Position numbers and translations under genes: made by a program | Notes under the pieces: model-generated | Told to the model about the DNA's origin: nothing | Database searches by the model: none | Seen by the model: the letters and a program-made list of their open reading frames with translations, nothing else | Part shown: positions 1-9,799 of the stretch, one piece after another | How the letters are laid out: each line of letters starts with the position of its first letter | How positions within the stretch are numbered: position 1 is the first letter of the stretch | Origin: Xenorhabdus doucetiae | GTDB taxonomy: Bacteria > Pseudomonadota > Gammaproteobacteria > Enterobacterales > Enterobacteriaceae | NCBI RefSeq assembly: GCF_000968195.1 | Contig: NZ_FO704550.1 | Coordinates: forward strand, 3,224,001-3,288,000 | Reading direction: 5' to 3' | DNA length: 64,000 bases

Positions 1-169
1 CGATGATTTCCCATTCGGGTAATGTATAAAGCAACAAACACGGCTGATGAAGATCAATAGTACAAACCATTTGGCCTGTTGACTCTTCATTCAGCATTTC
101 TCTATATCGGGCTGGTACAGTGAGCCGCCCTTTACTATCGAGATTAACCAGTGTTGCTCCACGAAACAT
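1..169 (-). CDS. mraZ: MraZ, transcriptional regulator of the division/cell-wall cluster (5' part, runs off the window)
   Basis: The ATG at 169 opens a frame beginning MFRGATLVNLDSKGRLTVPA, the AbrB-like N-terminal repeat typical of MraZ. 56 codons are visible before the window edge. MraZ is a ring-forming DNA-binding repressor of its own dcw operon. Three direct TGGNN repeats lie upstream at 10 bp spacing, as expected for autoregulation. Position next to cra matches E. coli. Confidence 0.95.
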   Translation of the reverse strand, partial: MFRGATLVNLDSKGRLTVPARYREMLNEESTGQMVCTIDLHQPCLLLYTLPEWEII

Positions 170-197
170 ACTCAGGTTACCCCTTGATGGCCCAAAT

Positions 198-222
198 CTC
201 CACATTATCCCACAAATCACCA
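198..222 (-). promoter_or_regulatory. MraZ operator repeats
   Basis: Reading the minus strand, TGGTG (218-222), TGGGA (208-212) and TGGAG (198-202) follow one another at exactly 10 bp spacing just upstream of mraZ. MraZ is known to bind TGGGN direct repeats with this helical spacing in its own promoter. Assignment is by motif and position. Confidence 0.7.
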
Positions 223-789
223 CAATTAAGAGTTTACGGATGGTATGAAAACCTTGTCAAGCCAGAGCCCGTGCGCTTTAGCTAGATTTACAGAAAGATT
301 GGGAAGATAAAAAGAAGGATTTTTCAGTTTTAGCTATATTAATAATAGATAACACTATGATAATTTTAAATAATTTAATAAATCTACAGAGAGCCTTATT
401 GGGAGTGGAATTTAGCGCAAATAATTACCACTTAAATTAATTTATGTAACTCATATCTCATTGTTACCCAATTGTTAATTGCTGACAACCTACCAATAAT
501 AACAATATATTTAAGTTATAATAGTATAAAAAATAATAACATAGTGAAATTCATCATTTAACTAAAAATATAAAATGATTATATATCAACCAAATAAGAA
601 AATTATTCTCAAAGAACAAATAGCATATGCCAATAATAATGTTTCATTTGGAAATTATTCATCTTGTGAATTTAAATAACACCTTATCGATTTTAACGGT
701 CATAAAAAGCGATTTAGCAGGAGTTTTAGTCAGAATAGTCTCAAAATTACCTTAACAAGCCTATTTTGGTGGTTTCCAGCAGGTAAACA
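223..789. other. AT-rich intergenic region between mraZ and cra
   Basis: About 570 bp without a convincing reading frame. It should hold the mraZ promoter at its left end. I see no RNA gene or repeat in the rest. Confidence 0.5.
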
Positions 790-814
790 GCACCCTCATC
801 TTTAATGAGGGTGC
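790..814 (-). terminator. Terminator after cra
   Basis: A perfect 10 bp stem, GCACCCTCAT/ATGAGGGTGC with a 5 nt loop, starts four bases after the cra stop. The T-tract is short on the minus strand (GTTTACC), so efficiency is uncertain. Confidence 0.6.
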
Positions 815-818
815 TTAA

Positions 819-1826
819 TTAAGCTTTTCGACTCAACTTGCCGCGACGACATAGATGACGACGCATTTTGGTTATTCCAGGAGATGGGCGCTGTTTCTCA
901 TCCAAACTGGCCAATACCAGCTCAAGGGCTCGTTCAGCAACATCACGATGGCGTTGCGCTACAGACAATACCGGACATTCAAGGAAATCCAACAACTCAT
1001 GATCGCCAAATGTGGCAATAACCAGTTGACTGGGTAAGCGGCCACTGCGCTTGAGAAGCGTATCCATAACGCCCTGAAGTAACGCGAATGAAGTGGTATA
1101 CAGAGCCTGAGGAACAGGGTTCATCTCCAACCATGATGCAAATACTTCAGCCGCAGCTTCACGCTCATAGCTATTGGCATAAAGATAGTTGACTTCCCGT
1201 GGATCATGTTCCCACGCTGCACGGAAGCCCTGTTCACGCAAGAAACTGACCGATAATTCAGGCAATGCGCCCAAATAAAGGACAGATTCCGCCGGGAATT
1301 GACGCAGCTCCTGTGCCAACATCTTCGCATCTTCGAGATCATCCCCAACCACACTGATAAAGTGTTCGCTATTCAGAGCACGGTCAAGTGCGATAATGGG
1401 TAATGAACGATTTGCCCAACGCTGGTAGAACGGGTGTTCAGGCGGCAAGGCGGTGGAAACAATAATAGCGTCAACCTGACGTTGCAAAAGGTGTTCAACA
1501 CAGCGCATTTCGTTATCAGGCTGATCTTCAGAGCAGGCGATCAATAACTGGTAGCCACGCTGCCGAGCCTGACGTTCAAGGTAATTGGCAATACGTGTGT
1601 AGCTGGTATTTTCCAAATCGGGTATGACTAAGCCAATTGAACGGGTTTTCCCCGCCCGCAAGCCAGCGGCAACAGCGTTAGGATGGTAATTATGTTCTCT
1701 AACCACTGCCATCACTTTTTCTACTGTTTTATCGCTGACCCGATATTGCTTGGCTTTACCATTGATAACATAACTGGCCGTAGTACGTGAAACACCTGCT
1801 AAGCGGGCGATCTCATCCAGTTTCAC
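819..1826 (-). CDS. cra: Catabolite repressor/activator Cra (FruR), LacI family
   Basis: 335 residues, matching E. coli Cra (334). The N-terminal LacI-type helix-turn-helix is plain (MKLDEIARLAGVSRTTASYV), followed by the hinge (HNYHPNAVAAGLRAGKTRSI) and a periplasmic-binding-protein-like effector domain. Cra senses fructose 1-phosphate / fructose 1,6-bisphosphate and switches glycolytic and gluconeogenic genes. It lies downstream of ilvIH in the same direction, separated by a terminator, and upstream of mraZ: the conserved enterobacterial order. Confidence 0.97.
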   Translation of the reverse strand: MKLDEIARLAGVSRTTASYVINGKAKQYRVSDKTVEKVMAVVREHNYHPNAVAAGLRAGKTRSIGLVIPDLENTSYTRIANYLERQARQRGYQLLIACSEDQPDNEMRCVEHLLQRQVDAIIVSTALPPEHPFYQRWANRSLPIIALDRALNSEHFISVVGDDLEDAKMLAQELRQFPAESVLYLGALPELSVSFLREQGFRAAWEHDPREVNYLYANSYEREAAAEVFASWLEMNPVPQALYTTSFALLQGVMDTLLKRSGRLPSQLVIATFGDHELLDFLECPVLSVAQRHRDVAERALELVLASLDEKQRPSPGITKMRRHLCRRGKLSRKA

Positions 1827-1848
1827 ATTAACCCCTCAGTAAGATTAT

Positions 1849-1875
1849 GAAAAAGCCCTACTTTACAGTAGGGCT
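1849..1875 (-). terminator. Terminator after ilvIH
   Basis: On the minus strand an 8 bp stem (AGCCCTAC/GTAGGGCT) is followed by TTTTTCAT. It lies between the ilvH stop and the cra start, so it separates the two transcription units. Confidence 0.8.
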
Positions 1876-1914
1876 CAATAAATATCTGTATTTTAACCCG
1901 CAGATTGCGATTTT

Positions 1915-2406
1915 TCATCGCATAATTTTATCTCCGCGGGAGACACCCACGATGCCTGATCGCGCGACTTCCACAATCTCCGCCACATCCCGGACGGAAT
2001 CCAGAAAAGCATCCAGTTTTTCGCTCGTCCCCACTAATTGAACCGTATAGAGTGTTGAAGTCACATCCACGATCTGCCCACGAAAAATATCTGTGCTACG
2101 CTTAATTTCTTCCCGGCCATATCCGCTGGCTTGTAATTTAACCAACATGATTTCACGCTCAACATGAGGCCCTGCCGTTAAGTCATTGACCCGCAACACA
2201 TCCACTAACTTATGTAATTGCTTTTCAATTTGCTCTAATACCTTGGCATCACCTTTGGTTTGAATGGTCATGCGTGACAATGTGGGATCTTCAGTGGGAG
2301 CAACAGTCAAACTTTCGATGTTATAACCTCGCTGAGAGAATAAACCCACCACGCGGGATAATGCTCCCGATTCGTTTTCAAGTAATACAGACAAAATCCG
2401 GCGCAT
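1915..2406 (-). CDS. ilvH: Acetolactate synthase III, small regulatory subunit
   Basis: I place the start at the ATG at 2406 (MRRILSVLLENESGALSRVV), giving 163 residues as in E. coli IlvH; an upstream in-frame ATG lies inside ilvI. The N-terminal ACT domain carries the GALSRVVGLFSQRGYNIESL valine-binding region. IlvH stabilises IlvI and gives feedback inhibition by valine. Its ATG follows the ilvI stop by two bases, so the pair is translationally coupled. Confidence 0.97.
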   Translation of the reverse strand: MRRILSVLLENESGALSRVVGLFSQRGYNIESLTVAPTEDPTLSRMTIQTKGDAKVLEQIEKQLHKLVDVLRVNDLTAGPHVEREIMLVKLQASGYGREEIKRSTDIFRGQIVDVTSTLYTVQLVGTSEKLDAFLDSVRDVAEIVEVARSGIVGVSRGDKIMR

Positions 2407-2408
2407 GA

Positions 2409-4136
2409 TCAGGTCCTCTCTGTTTTGCTTAACCACATTTCATCCATTGCCCCACCACGGATCTGCATTGGATAAACATGTTCTGTTTCATCAACGGTAA
2501 CATCGACGAAAACCAAACGTTGATTTTCAGTCACTTCATGCAGTGCCTGAGCCAATTTCGCCTCCAATTCATCATAAGTTTGGATGGAGATACCAATATG
2601 ACCATAAGACTCTGCCAATTTGACGAAATCAGGCAGGGATTCCATGTAGGATTGAGAATGACGACCCGCGTATATCATATCCTGCCACTGTTTCACCATC
2701 CCTAAGAAACGGTTGTTCAGATTCAATACCAGAACAGGCAAGCCATATTGCAAGGCAGTGGATAATTCCTGAATATTCATCTGGATACTGCCATCCCCTG
2801 TCACGCATACTACCGTGGCTTCGGGTTTTGCCAGCTTCACGCCAAGCGCGGCAGGCAAACCAAATCCCATCGTCCCTAAGCCACCGGAATTGATCCAATG
2901 CCTCGGTTTATCAAACGGATAATGCAGCGCGGCAAACATCTGATGCTGACCCACATCTGACGCAAGATAGGCCTCTCCCTTGGTGAGACGATAAAGGGTT
3001 TCGATAACCGCCTGTGGCTTGATCTTCGCGGTCGTGTGATCGTAATCAAGGCACTTGCGGCTGCGCCACTGTTCAACAGAAAGCCACCAATCTTTCAGGG
3101 CATCAGGATCTTGGGTATCTTGCGTGGAATCCAATAATTCCAGCATTTGACCAAGTACCTGTTTGGCATCGCCAACAATCGGGATATCTGCCGTTACCGT
3201 TTTCGAAATCGAAGTGGGATCGACATCAATATGGAGTACAGTCGCTTCCGGGCAATATTTTTCCAGATTATTAGTGGTTCGATCGTCAAAACGCACACCG
3301 ACGGCAAAAATGACATCGGAGTTGTGCATGGCTTTATTCGCTTCGAAAGTACCGTGCATCCCTAGCATTCCCAGGCTTTGGCGATGGGTTGCCGGAAATG
3401 CGCCCAATCCCATCAACGAACTGACGACCGGAATATGTAACTGTTCAGCCAGCTTCAATAACTCGGCTGTACATGCTGAATTGATGGCGCCACCCCCGAC
3501 ATAAATCACGGGCTTTTTCGCGCCCATCAGGGTCTTTAATGCGCGCTTAATTTGTCCCTTATGTCCCTGAACGGTAGGATTGTAAGAACGCATGGTCATT
3601 TTTTCAGGGTACACATACGGGAATTTCAATGCCGGATTGACCGTATCTTTGGGAAAATCGATAACGACAGGCCCTGGCCGGCCACTTGCCGCCAGGTAAA
3701 ACGCTTTTTTAATGGTATTGGGGATATCTTCGGCTTTTTTCACCAGAAAACTGTGCTTCACAATGGGGCGGGATATGCCCACCATATCGCACTCCTGAAA
3801 AGCATCATTGCCTATCAGGGAACTGGCAACCTGACCCGATAATACGACCAACGGAATGGAATCCATGTATGCCGTTGCAATTCCCGTGATGGCATTCGTG
3901 GCTCCTGGCCCGGAAGTGACTAAAACCACCCCGACTTTTCCTGTACAACGCGCATATCCATCCGCCATATGAACCGCACCCTGTTCATGACGCACCAAAA
4001 TATGTTCGACGCCTCCCACCGTATGCAGGGCATCATAGATATCCAACACCGCCCCGCCCGGATAACCGAACACATGTTCAACGCCCTGATCGATTAGCGA
4101 TCTGACAACCATTTCGGCTCCTGACAACATCTCCAT
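2409..4136 (-). CDS. ilvI: Acetolactate synthase III, large catalytic subunit
   Basis: 575 residues, essentially the E. coli length (574). It is a ThDP enzyme: N-terminal pyrimidine-binding domain with the catalytic glutamate in LVRHEQGAVHMADGYAR, central FAD-type domain, and C-terminal ThDP/Mg motif GDGSIQMNIQELSTA...NN. It condenses pyruvate (or pyruvate plus 2-oxobutyrate) in valine/leucine/isoleucine synthesis. First gene of the ilvIH operon. In E. coli this promoter is Lrp-controlled and linked to LeuO; the long 4137-4391 spacer would fit similar control, though I did not resolve Lrp sites. Confidence 0.97.
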   Translation of the reverse strand: MEMLSGAEMVVRSLIDQGVEHVFGYPGGAVLDIYDALHTVGGVEHILVRHEQGAVHMADGYARCTGKVGVVLVTSGPGATNAITGIATAYMDSIPLVVLSGQVASSLIGNDAFQECDMVGISRPIVKHSFLVKKAEDIPNTIKKAFYLAASGRPGPVVIDFPKDTVNPALKFPYVYPEKMTMRSYNPTVQGHKGQIKRALKTLMGAKKPVIYVGGGAINSACTAELLKLAEQLHIPVVSSLMGLGAFPATHRQSLGMLGMHGTFEANKAMHNSDVIFAVGVRFDDRTTNNLEKYCPEATVLHIDVDPTSISKTVTADIPIVGDAKQVLGQMLELLDSTQDTQDPDALKDWWLSVEQWRSRKCLDYDHTTAKIKPQAVIETLYRLTKGEAYLASDVGQHQMFAALHYPFDKPRHWINSGGLGTMGFGLPAALGVKLAKPEATVVCVTGDGSIQMNIQELSTALQYGLPVLVLNLNNRFLGMVKQWQDMIYAGRHSQSYMESLPDFVKLAESYGHIGISIQTYDELEAKLAQALHEVTENQRLVFVDVTVDETEHVYPMQIRGGAMDEMWLSKTERT

Positions 4137-4391
4137 CGAGTTTGCCTCCAGGCTCTGTTTGCAAGTTAATTATCGAAATTTCATAAGGTAACGAAAAAAG
4201 TGACCTTATTTATTCCATTTCTATTTATTTATATAGCGTGAATTGCGTTTAACACTCTTTCGAAAACGCGCTATTCGATAACGTACTGTTCGATAACACT
4301 GAGTTAACTAACATAACGTTAGATACAAACGTTAGCAAACATCAATTTACACACTGAAAACATTTGTTGAATAAAGAGCCGAATGTTTGCC

Positions 4392-6194
4392 TCAATCCCG
4401 ATACATGGATTCAATTTCGTTCTGATAATGCTGAGAAATAACTTTGCGGCGTAATTTCAATGTTGGCGTTAGTTCGCCTTTTTCCATTGAGAAGGCTTCC
4501 GGTAGCAGAATAAATCGTTTGACCTGATGGAATATAACAATATTTTTCTGTATTTCGTTTAATCGCCGTTCAAATAGCGCGATAACCTGATGATGGCGCA
4601 GCAGCTCAAGACGATCAAAATAATGAAGATTAATCGATTTCGCATATTCCTCCAGTGCTTCATAGCTGGGAACAATCAGTGCAGAAACAAATTGGCGGGC
4701 ATCGGCAATGACGGCAACATGTTCAATAAAACGATCCTGCCCTAACATCCCTTCAATCATTTGTGGTGCGATATATTTGCCGGTTGACGTTTTCATCAAA
4801 TCTTTCAGGCGTTCAGTGATAAACAGATTACCGTCATCATCCAATCCGCCGGCATCGCCTGTCCGTAACCAACCATCCTCGGTAAAAGCGTGGACCGTTT
4901 CTTCTGGGCGGTTGAAGTAACCTTTCATGACAATCGGGCCACGCACCTGAATCTCCCCTTCCGCGCTGATGCGAACATTAACCCCCGGCAATGGCGTGCC
5001 AATGGAACCCAACAGGTAATTTTTTTCTTCCCAGCAAGAGACCGTGGCACACGTTTCTGTCATACCGTAGCCATATTTGATATTCAGGCCGATGGACAGG
5101 AAAAAACGGGTAATGGCATCATCAAGGCGTGCTCCCGCCACTGGCAAGAACCGCACTCGCCCTCCCAAAAGATGGCGCAGCTTGTTGAGCACCAATTTGT
5201 CAGCCAATTGATCACTACCGCGCGTGAACGGACACCCTTTTTTATTCTTCTGCTGACGCAGCCAGCGGCTTTCCCCCTGTTTCAGCGCCCAATGAAAAAT
5301 CATCCTGCGCCAAAAAGGTGCACGGGAAACTTTTTCTAAAATCGCACTATGCACTTTTTCATAAAAGCGGGGAACAGAACACATCACGGTCGGACGCACA
5401 TCAGACATCGCTTCACGCACAAGATTGGTGTCAGTTAAGTAGACATTCAGGGCACCCGTGTGCATGACATAGTAGCTCCACGCCCGTTCAAAGATATGAG
5501 ACAGGGGCAGAAAACAGAGCGAGACATCGTGGTTGGTCAAGGTTAATCTCTGGTCATGCAGATAAAGCTGTGAAGCGATATTGCGGTAATCCAACATCAC
5601 GCCTTTTGGCTCTCCGGTTGTTCCTGAAGTATAGATCAATGTGAAGAGGTCATTTAAATCCTGACCCGCAATACGGTTATCAAATTCGGCCTGATATTGC
5701 AAATAGTCATTGTCAATAAAGGCGGATAAATACTCTGCCTGCGGACATCCTCGCAAATCCACAGATTCATCCATCACAATCAGATGAGCAAGTTTGGGAC
5801 ACAATTCAATCAGCGCTAATGCAATATCATATTGCTCCTGCCCACCGACAAATAACACCTGTGCTTCTGCATCATTGAGAATAAATGCCGCCTGATCACG
5901 GGTATTCGTCGCATATAGCGGCACCGTCACCGCCCGAAGCTGAAGAATCGCTAAATCAGCCAATGACCACGTCATACAATTCTGCGCAAAAATGCCCACT
6001 TTTCCCTGCACCTCAACGCCCAATGACAGTAATGCTTTTGCCACGGATTGCGTTGTGCATCCAACCTGTCGCCAGTTCATTTCAAGCTGTTCTGATGGTG
6101 ACCATTGCCGAAATGCGATTTTTTCTGGATGCTCATGGAATTGCTGTTGAAATCGATTAACCAAGTGATAGGCGTGCAGAGAATCTGTTGTCAC
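4392..6194 (-). CDS. Long-chain acyl-CoA synthetase of the AMP-dependent (FAA1/FadD15-like) family
   Basis: 600 residues with the ANL-superfamily signature: P-loop-like LIYTSGTTGEPKGVML near residue 190, the YGMTET adenylate motif, and the C-terminal GWLRTGDAGGLDDDGNLFITERLKDLMKTSTGKYIAPQ hinge with the conserved lysine region. It activates fatty acids to acyl-CoA via acyl-AMP. Substrate chain length is inferred from family only. It stands between ilvI and leuO, where E. coli has no gene, so it is an addition to an otherwise conserved block. Monocistronic by its flanks. Confidence 0.88.
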   Translation of the reverse strand: MTTDSLHAYHLVNRFQQQFHEHPEKIAFRQWSPSEQLEMNWRQVGCTTQSVAKALLSLGVEVQGKVGIFAQNCMTWSLADLAILQLRAVTVPLYATNTRDQAAFILNDAEAQVLFVGGQEQYDIALALIELCPKLAHLIVMDESVDLRGCPQAEYLSAFIDNDYLQYQAEFDNRIAGQDLNDLFTLIYTSGTTGEPKGVMLDYRNIASQLYLHDQRLTLTNHDVSLCFLPLSHIFERAWSYYVMHTGALNVYLTDTNLVREAMSDVRPTVMCSVPRFYEKVHSAILEKVSRAPFWRRMIFHWALKQGESRWLRQQKNKKGCPFTRGSDQLADKLVLNKLRHLLGGRVRFLPVAGARLDDAITRFFLSIGLNIKYGYGMTETCATVSCWEEKNYLLGSIGTPLPGVNVRISAEGEIQVRGPIVMKGYFNRPEETVHAFTEDGWLRTGDAGGLDDDGNLFITERLKDLMKTSTGKYIAPQMIEGMLGQDRFIEHVAVIADARQFVSALIVPSYEALEEYAKSINLHYFDRLELLRHHQVIALFERRLNEIQKNIVIFHQVKRFILLPEAFSMEKGELTPTLKLRRKVISQHYQNEIESMYRD

Positions 6195-6354
6195 AATATA
6201 TTCCTGTATAAATATTTTATTTAGCGTCTTCAGTAAGTGTATTGCCTACTTTTCAGCTTACAGATGTTAGCTATTTCCGCGCAGTCTACCTATTCCGAGT
6301 AAAAGGGGGAAGTCTATTTTGCTCTCTTCTCCCCCTGTCTTGCCTTAGCGTGAT

Positions 6355-7302
6355 CTATTTTTGTTCACCAAGATGACTCAACAGTGATTTCATCCACTGG
6401 TGGCCCTTATCCCGGTCTGTTGAAGCATGCCATATTAAATAGCAAGGACGAGAGATCCGACCATTGGGCAGCGGCACTGAACAAATATTCAACTGTTCGG
6501 AATAATGTTCAACCATCCATTTTGGCACGATAGCGACTAAATATGTTTGAGAAACAATATTAAGAACACTATTTAAATCCGTCCCCTGATAAGAAATGGA
6601 GCCCAATAATTCCTGACTTTCATAGTAAGGCTTACTCAATGAATCTGCATTATCTAACGCAACAATGGCATGTCTTTCTTCCTGCAATTGTTGCTGAGTA
6701 ATTCGCTGACCAATTCTGGGATGATGTTTAGAAACTGCCAGAACCAATTCATCATTAAACAGAGGATAATTATGGAAATCAGGGCGATCTAATGGATTAT
6801 AACTGATGACAAATTCTATTTCCTGATATTTTAATTGCTTTTCAATATCATCACTAATTTGGGTTTTAATGACAACTTCAATATTAGAGGTATGTTTTTT
6901 TATTTTCCCAACAATTTGAGCCGCCAGACGGATATCAAGGGGACTACAAATAGAAAGATTAAATATCCTTGTACTATTGCCGGGATCAAACCCCACTCCG
7001 GGCAACTCATTATGAACAATTTGCAGTGCCTGCCTGAGTGGTCCAAAAAGCTGTTTAGCTCTCGCCGTTGGTTGAATCCCCCGGCCATAACGAACAAATA
7101 ATTCATCATCAAACATGGTCTTCAGACGCGCGACGGCATTACTGACAGCCGGTTGCGACATTCCCAATGCCTGAGCCGCGCGTGTAATATTCTGCATTTG
7201 CATGACCGTATCAAAAACCGTAAGCAAATTGAGATCGACACTACGCAATTGAACATCACATGGCCCTTTTTTTCCTGTGGTTGCTGAGTTGTATTCAGTC
7301 AT
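6355..7302 (-). CDS. leuO: LysR-family regulator LeuO
   Basis: 315 residues, as E. coli LeuO (314). The helix-turn-helix is at about residues 25-75 (LRSVDLNLLTVFDTVMQMQNITRAAQALGMSQPAVSNAVARLK), followed by a LysR effector domain. LeuO is a global antagonist of H-NS silencing; in Xenorhabdus and Photorhabdus it is known to influence secondary metabolism. It is divergent from leuLAB across a 668 bp AT-rich region, the classic arrangement for promoter relay between ilvIH, leuO and leu. Confidence 0.95.
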   Translation of the reverse strand: MTEYNSATTGKKGPCDVQLRSVDLNLLTVFDTVMQMQNITRAAQALGMSQPAVSNAVARLKTMFDDELFVRYGRGIQPTARAKQLFGPLRQALQIVHNELPGVGFDPGNSTRIFNLSICSPLDIRLAAQIVGKIKKHTSNIEVVIKTQISDDIEKQLKYQEIEFVISYNPLDRPDFHNYPLFNDELVLAVSKHHPRIGQRITQQQLQEERHAIVALDNADSLSKPYYESQELLGSISYQGTDLNSVLNIVSQTYLVAIVPKWMVEHYSEQLNICSVPLPNGRISRPCYLIWHASTDRDKGHQWMKSLLSHLGEQK

Positions 7303-7883
7303 TGTTTCACTCCACTAAACTTATAGCAGTGACCTCATTAAATAAATAAGATCAATTACCCCAATTCGTTGTAAAATAAATTGAGATTCATCCTTGTACA
7401 AAAATTAAATAGGCATAACCCATGCGTTTTATCTACGTAAACGTAATATTTTTATAGGCATGAATATTAATACGCTATATATGAGCAGTAATATCTCATA
7501 ATAAAATAATCATATTCCAACCCATTATCAGAACTCGCTATTAATATTCTCTATCAAGAAAACGATCGAATATATTAAATAACATTCGCTTCTTCCAATA
7601 TATTGAAAAACAATTTATTAATATTCTATATGGTTATGATTTCTTAACCTAAAAACAGTGTGATTAACATCCATCTATCCTTGTTCCTTAGAAATATAAT
7701 GCCTGTATAAAATAACAGGCATCACATTTATCATCCATCAGAGCCGGATTTTACTCCATATATAGCGACGAAAAATAGATAAAAACATCGCTAAAAATGT
7801 AAAAAATAGTCACCAAACCTAACAATTGTTCAACAAACAACCATTAATGAGCATGATTCACTCTGAATTTAGACTCATAGCGC
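7303..7883. other. AT-rich leuO-leuL intergenic region
   Basis: Very AT-rich spacer without genes. It should hold the leuO promoter and, by analogy with E. coli, H-NS/LeuO binding sites. Individual sites cannot be fixed by eye. Confidence 0.5.
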
Positions 7884-7912
7884 TTGACATTATTTTTTAG
7901 ATAAAGTATCTA
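7884..7912 (+). promoter_or_regulatory. Predicted leuLAB promoter
   Basis: A perfect -35 hexamer TTGACA (7884-7889) is separated by 17 bp from TATCTA (7907-7912) as -10. The leuL start codon is 59 bases downstream. Confidence 0.6.
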
Positions 7913-7970
7913 TAAATACATTGACTGACAGTTAAAATTAATTTAACAAATTTATAAAAGGTTAACTCAC

Positions 7971-8054
7971 ATGATTTCCCCTATTTTTCTACTAAGCCTA
8001 CTACTTATCGCCTTTCGTGTGCGCGGTATGCTGGTGGGTGGGAAACAGGGCTAA
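7971..8054 (+). CDS. leuL: leu operon leader peptide LeuL
   Basis: A 27-codon frame starting MISPIFLLSLLLIAFRVRGM. Five Leu codons occur within six positions, three of them the rare CTA (cta cta agc cta cta ctt), and the C-terminal RVRGMLVGGKQG resembles the E. coli LeuL tail. A strong terminator follows after about 20 bases. Ribosome stalling at the Leu codons when charged tRNA-Leu is scarce would prevent terminator formation. Confidence 0.92.
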   Translation: MISPIFLLSLLLIAFRVRGMLVGGKQG

Positions 8055-8076
8055 GTTAACCTCCAATCAGAAACAG

Positions 8077-8106
8077 AAAACCCGCGCACGGCGCGGGTTT
8101 TTTTTA
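8077..8106 (+). terminator. leu operon attenuator
   Basis: A GC-only 7 bp stem (CCCGCGC/GCGCGGG, loop ACG) is followed by nine T. It sits between leuL and leuA and is the attenuation terminator. Confidence 0.93.
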
Positions 8107-8192
8107 CCTGCTCGGCGCTCAAAAATAACACACAGTTACAACTAAGTTACCTAATTAAATCATCTGGTTAGTCTATTTAACAGGAGCACAAC

Positions 8193-9797
8193 ATGAGCCA
8201 GCAAGTTATTATCTTCGATACAACATTACGTGATGGAGAACAGGCATTACAGGCCAGCCTGAGTGTAAAAGAGAAACTGCAAATCGCTTATGCACTGGAA
8301 AGGCTGGGGGTTGATATCATTGAAGCCGGTTTCCCCGTTTCTTCTCCGGGCGATTTTAAATCCGTTCAAACCATCGCCCGTGAAATCAAAAATAGTCGTA
8401 TCTGTGCCTTATCCCGCTGCGTTGACAATGATATTGATGTCGCCGCGGAAGCCCTGAAAGTGGCTGAAGCCTTCCGCCTGCATATGGTACTGGCTACCTC
8501 AAACCTGCACGTCGAACATAAATTAAAAAGAACCTTTGATGATGTTGTGGAAATGGCGGTTCGCTCCATCAAACGGGCACGCAATTACACTGATGATGTC
8601 GAGTTTTCCTGTGAAGATGCAGGCCGTACCGATATCGATAATTTGTGCAAAATCGTTGAGCAAGCCATCAAAGCGGGCGCCACCACTGTCAACATTCCAG
8701 ATACGGTGGGCTATACCACACCTTACCAATTTGGCGGTATTATCCGCACTTTATTTGACCGTGTACCTAATATTGATAAAGCGATTATTTCCGTCCATTG
8801 CCACGACGATTTAGGCATGTCCGTCGCTAACTCGATTACGGCAGTGCAGGCAGGTGCCCGTCAAATTGAGGGTACAATCAATGGATTGGGAGAACGCGCA
8901 GGCAACTGTTCGTTGGAAGAAGTGATCATGACGATCAAAACACGCCAGCAAATGTTGGGGGTGCATACCAATATCAACCATAAAGAAATTTACCGTACCA
9001 GCCAGTTAGTCAGCCAAATTTGCCATACGCCGATCCCCGCCCATAAAGCCATTGTTGGCAGTAACGCATTTTCCCACTCGTCCGGCATTCATCAGGATGG
9101 TGTCCTGAAAAACCGTGAAACTTACGAAATCATGACGCCAGAATCCATCGGTCTGAAAGATACCCAATTGAACCTGACTTCGCGTTCCGGGCGTGCCGCA
9201 GTGAAACATCGCATGACAGAAATGGGCTATCAAGAGGATGACTATGATCTGGATGCGCTGTATCAAGCATTCTTAAAATTAGCAGACAAAAAAGGACAGG
9301 TGTTTGATTACGATTTGGAAGCCTTAGTGTTCATCAATCAACAACAGCAAGAGAATGAACATTTCCGTCTGGACTATTTTAGTATCCAGTCGGGCACCAA
9401 TATTGTACCCACTGCCACTGTTCGTCTGGCTTGCGGAGATGAACTCAAATCGGAAGCCTCGACAGGTAATGGGACTGTTGACGCTATCTATCAAGCCATT
9501 AACCGTATTACGGGTTATCCACTGGAATTAATTTCTTATCAATTATCCGGCAAGGGACATGGTAAAGATGCTCTCGGTCAGGTTGATATTATTGTCGAGT
9601 GTTTTGGCCGCCGTTTTCATGGAATGGGTTTGGAAACTGACATCATCGAATCCTCTGCCAAGGCAATGATCCACGTCTTGAATAACATCTGGCAAGCTGA
9701 ACAAGTCGAAAAAGAGAAGCAACGCCTCTCCCAAGGCAATAATGTCCAGAGCAATATTCAAAACGATAACCGGAACAACACAAAGGAAACTGCATAA
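8193..9797 (+). CDS. leuA: 2-isopropylmalate synthase
   Basis: 534 residues. The N-terminal TIM barrel has the FDTTLRDGEQ motif and HCHDDLGMSVANS metal ligands. The C-terminal LeuA dimer domain (allosteric leucine site, GLGERAGN to YQAINRITG region) is complete. It condenses acetyl-CoA with 2-oxoisovalerate, the first committed step of leucine synthesis. It is about 11 residues longer than E. coli LeuA because of a polar tail (QSNIQNDNRNNTKETA). RBS AGGAG precedes the ATG. leuB follows after 2 bases. Confidence 0.97.
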   Translation: MSQQVIIFDTTLRDGEQALQASLSVKEKLQIAYALERLGVDIIEAGFPVSSPGDFKSVQTIAREIKNSRICALSRCVDNDIDVAAEALKVAEAFRLHMVLATSNLHVEHKLKRTFDDVVEMAVRSIKRARNYTDDVEFSCEDAGRTDIDNLCKIVEQAIKAGATTVNIPDTVGYTTPYQFGGIIRTLFDRVPNIDKAIISVHCHDDLGMSVANSITAVQAGARQIEGTINGLGERAGNCSLEEVIMTIKTRQQMLGVHTNINHKEIYRTSQLVSQICHTPIPAHKAIVGSNAFSHSSGIHQDGVLKNRETYEIMTPESIGLKDTQLNLTSRSGRAAVKHRMTEMGYQEDDYDLDALYQAFLKLADKKGQVFDYDLEALVFINQQQQENEHFRLDYFSIQSGTNIVPTATVRLACGDELKSEASTGNGTVDAIYQAINRITGYPLELISYQLSGKGHGKDALGQVDIIVECFGRRFHGMGLETDIIESSAKAMIHVLNNIWQAEQVEKEKQRLSQGNNVQSNIQNDNRNNTKETA

Positions 9798-9799
9798 TC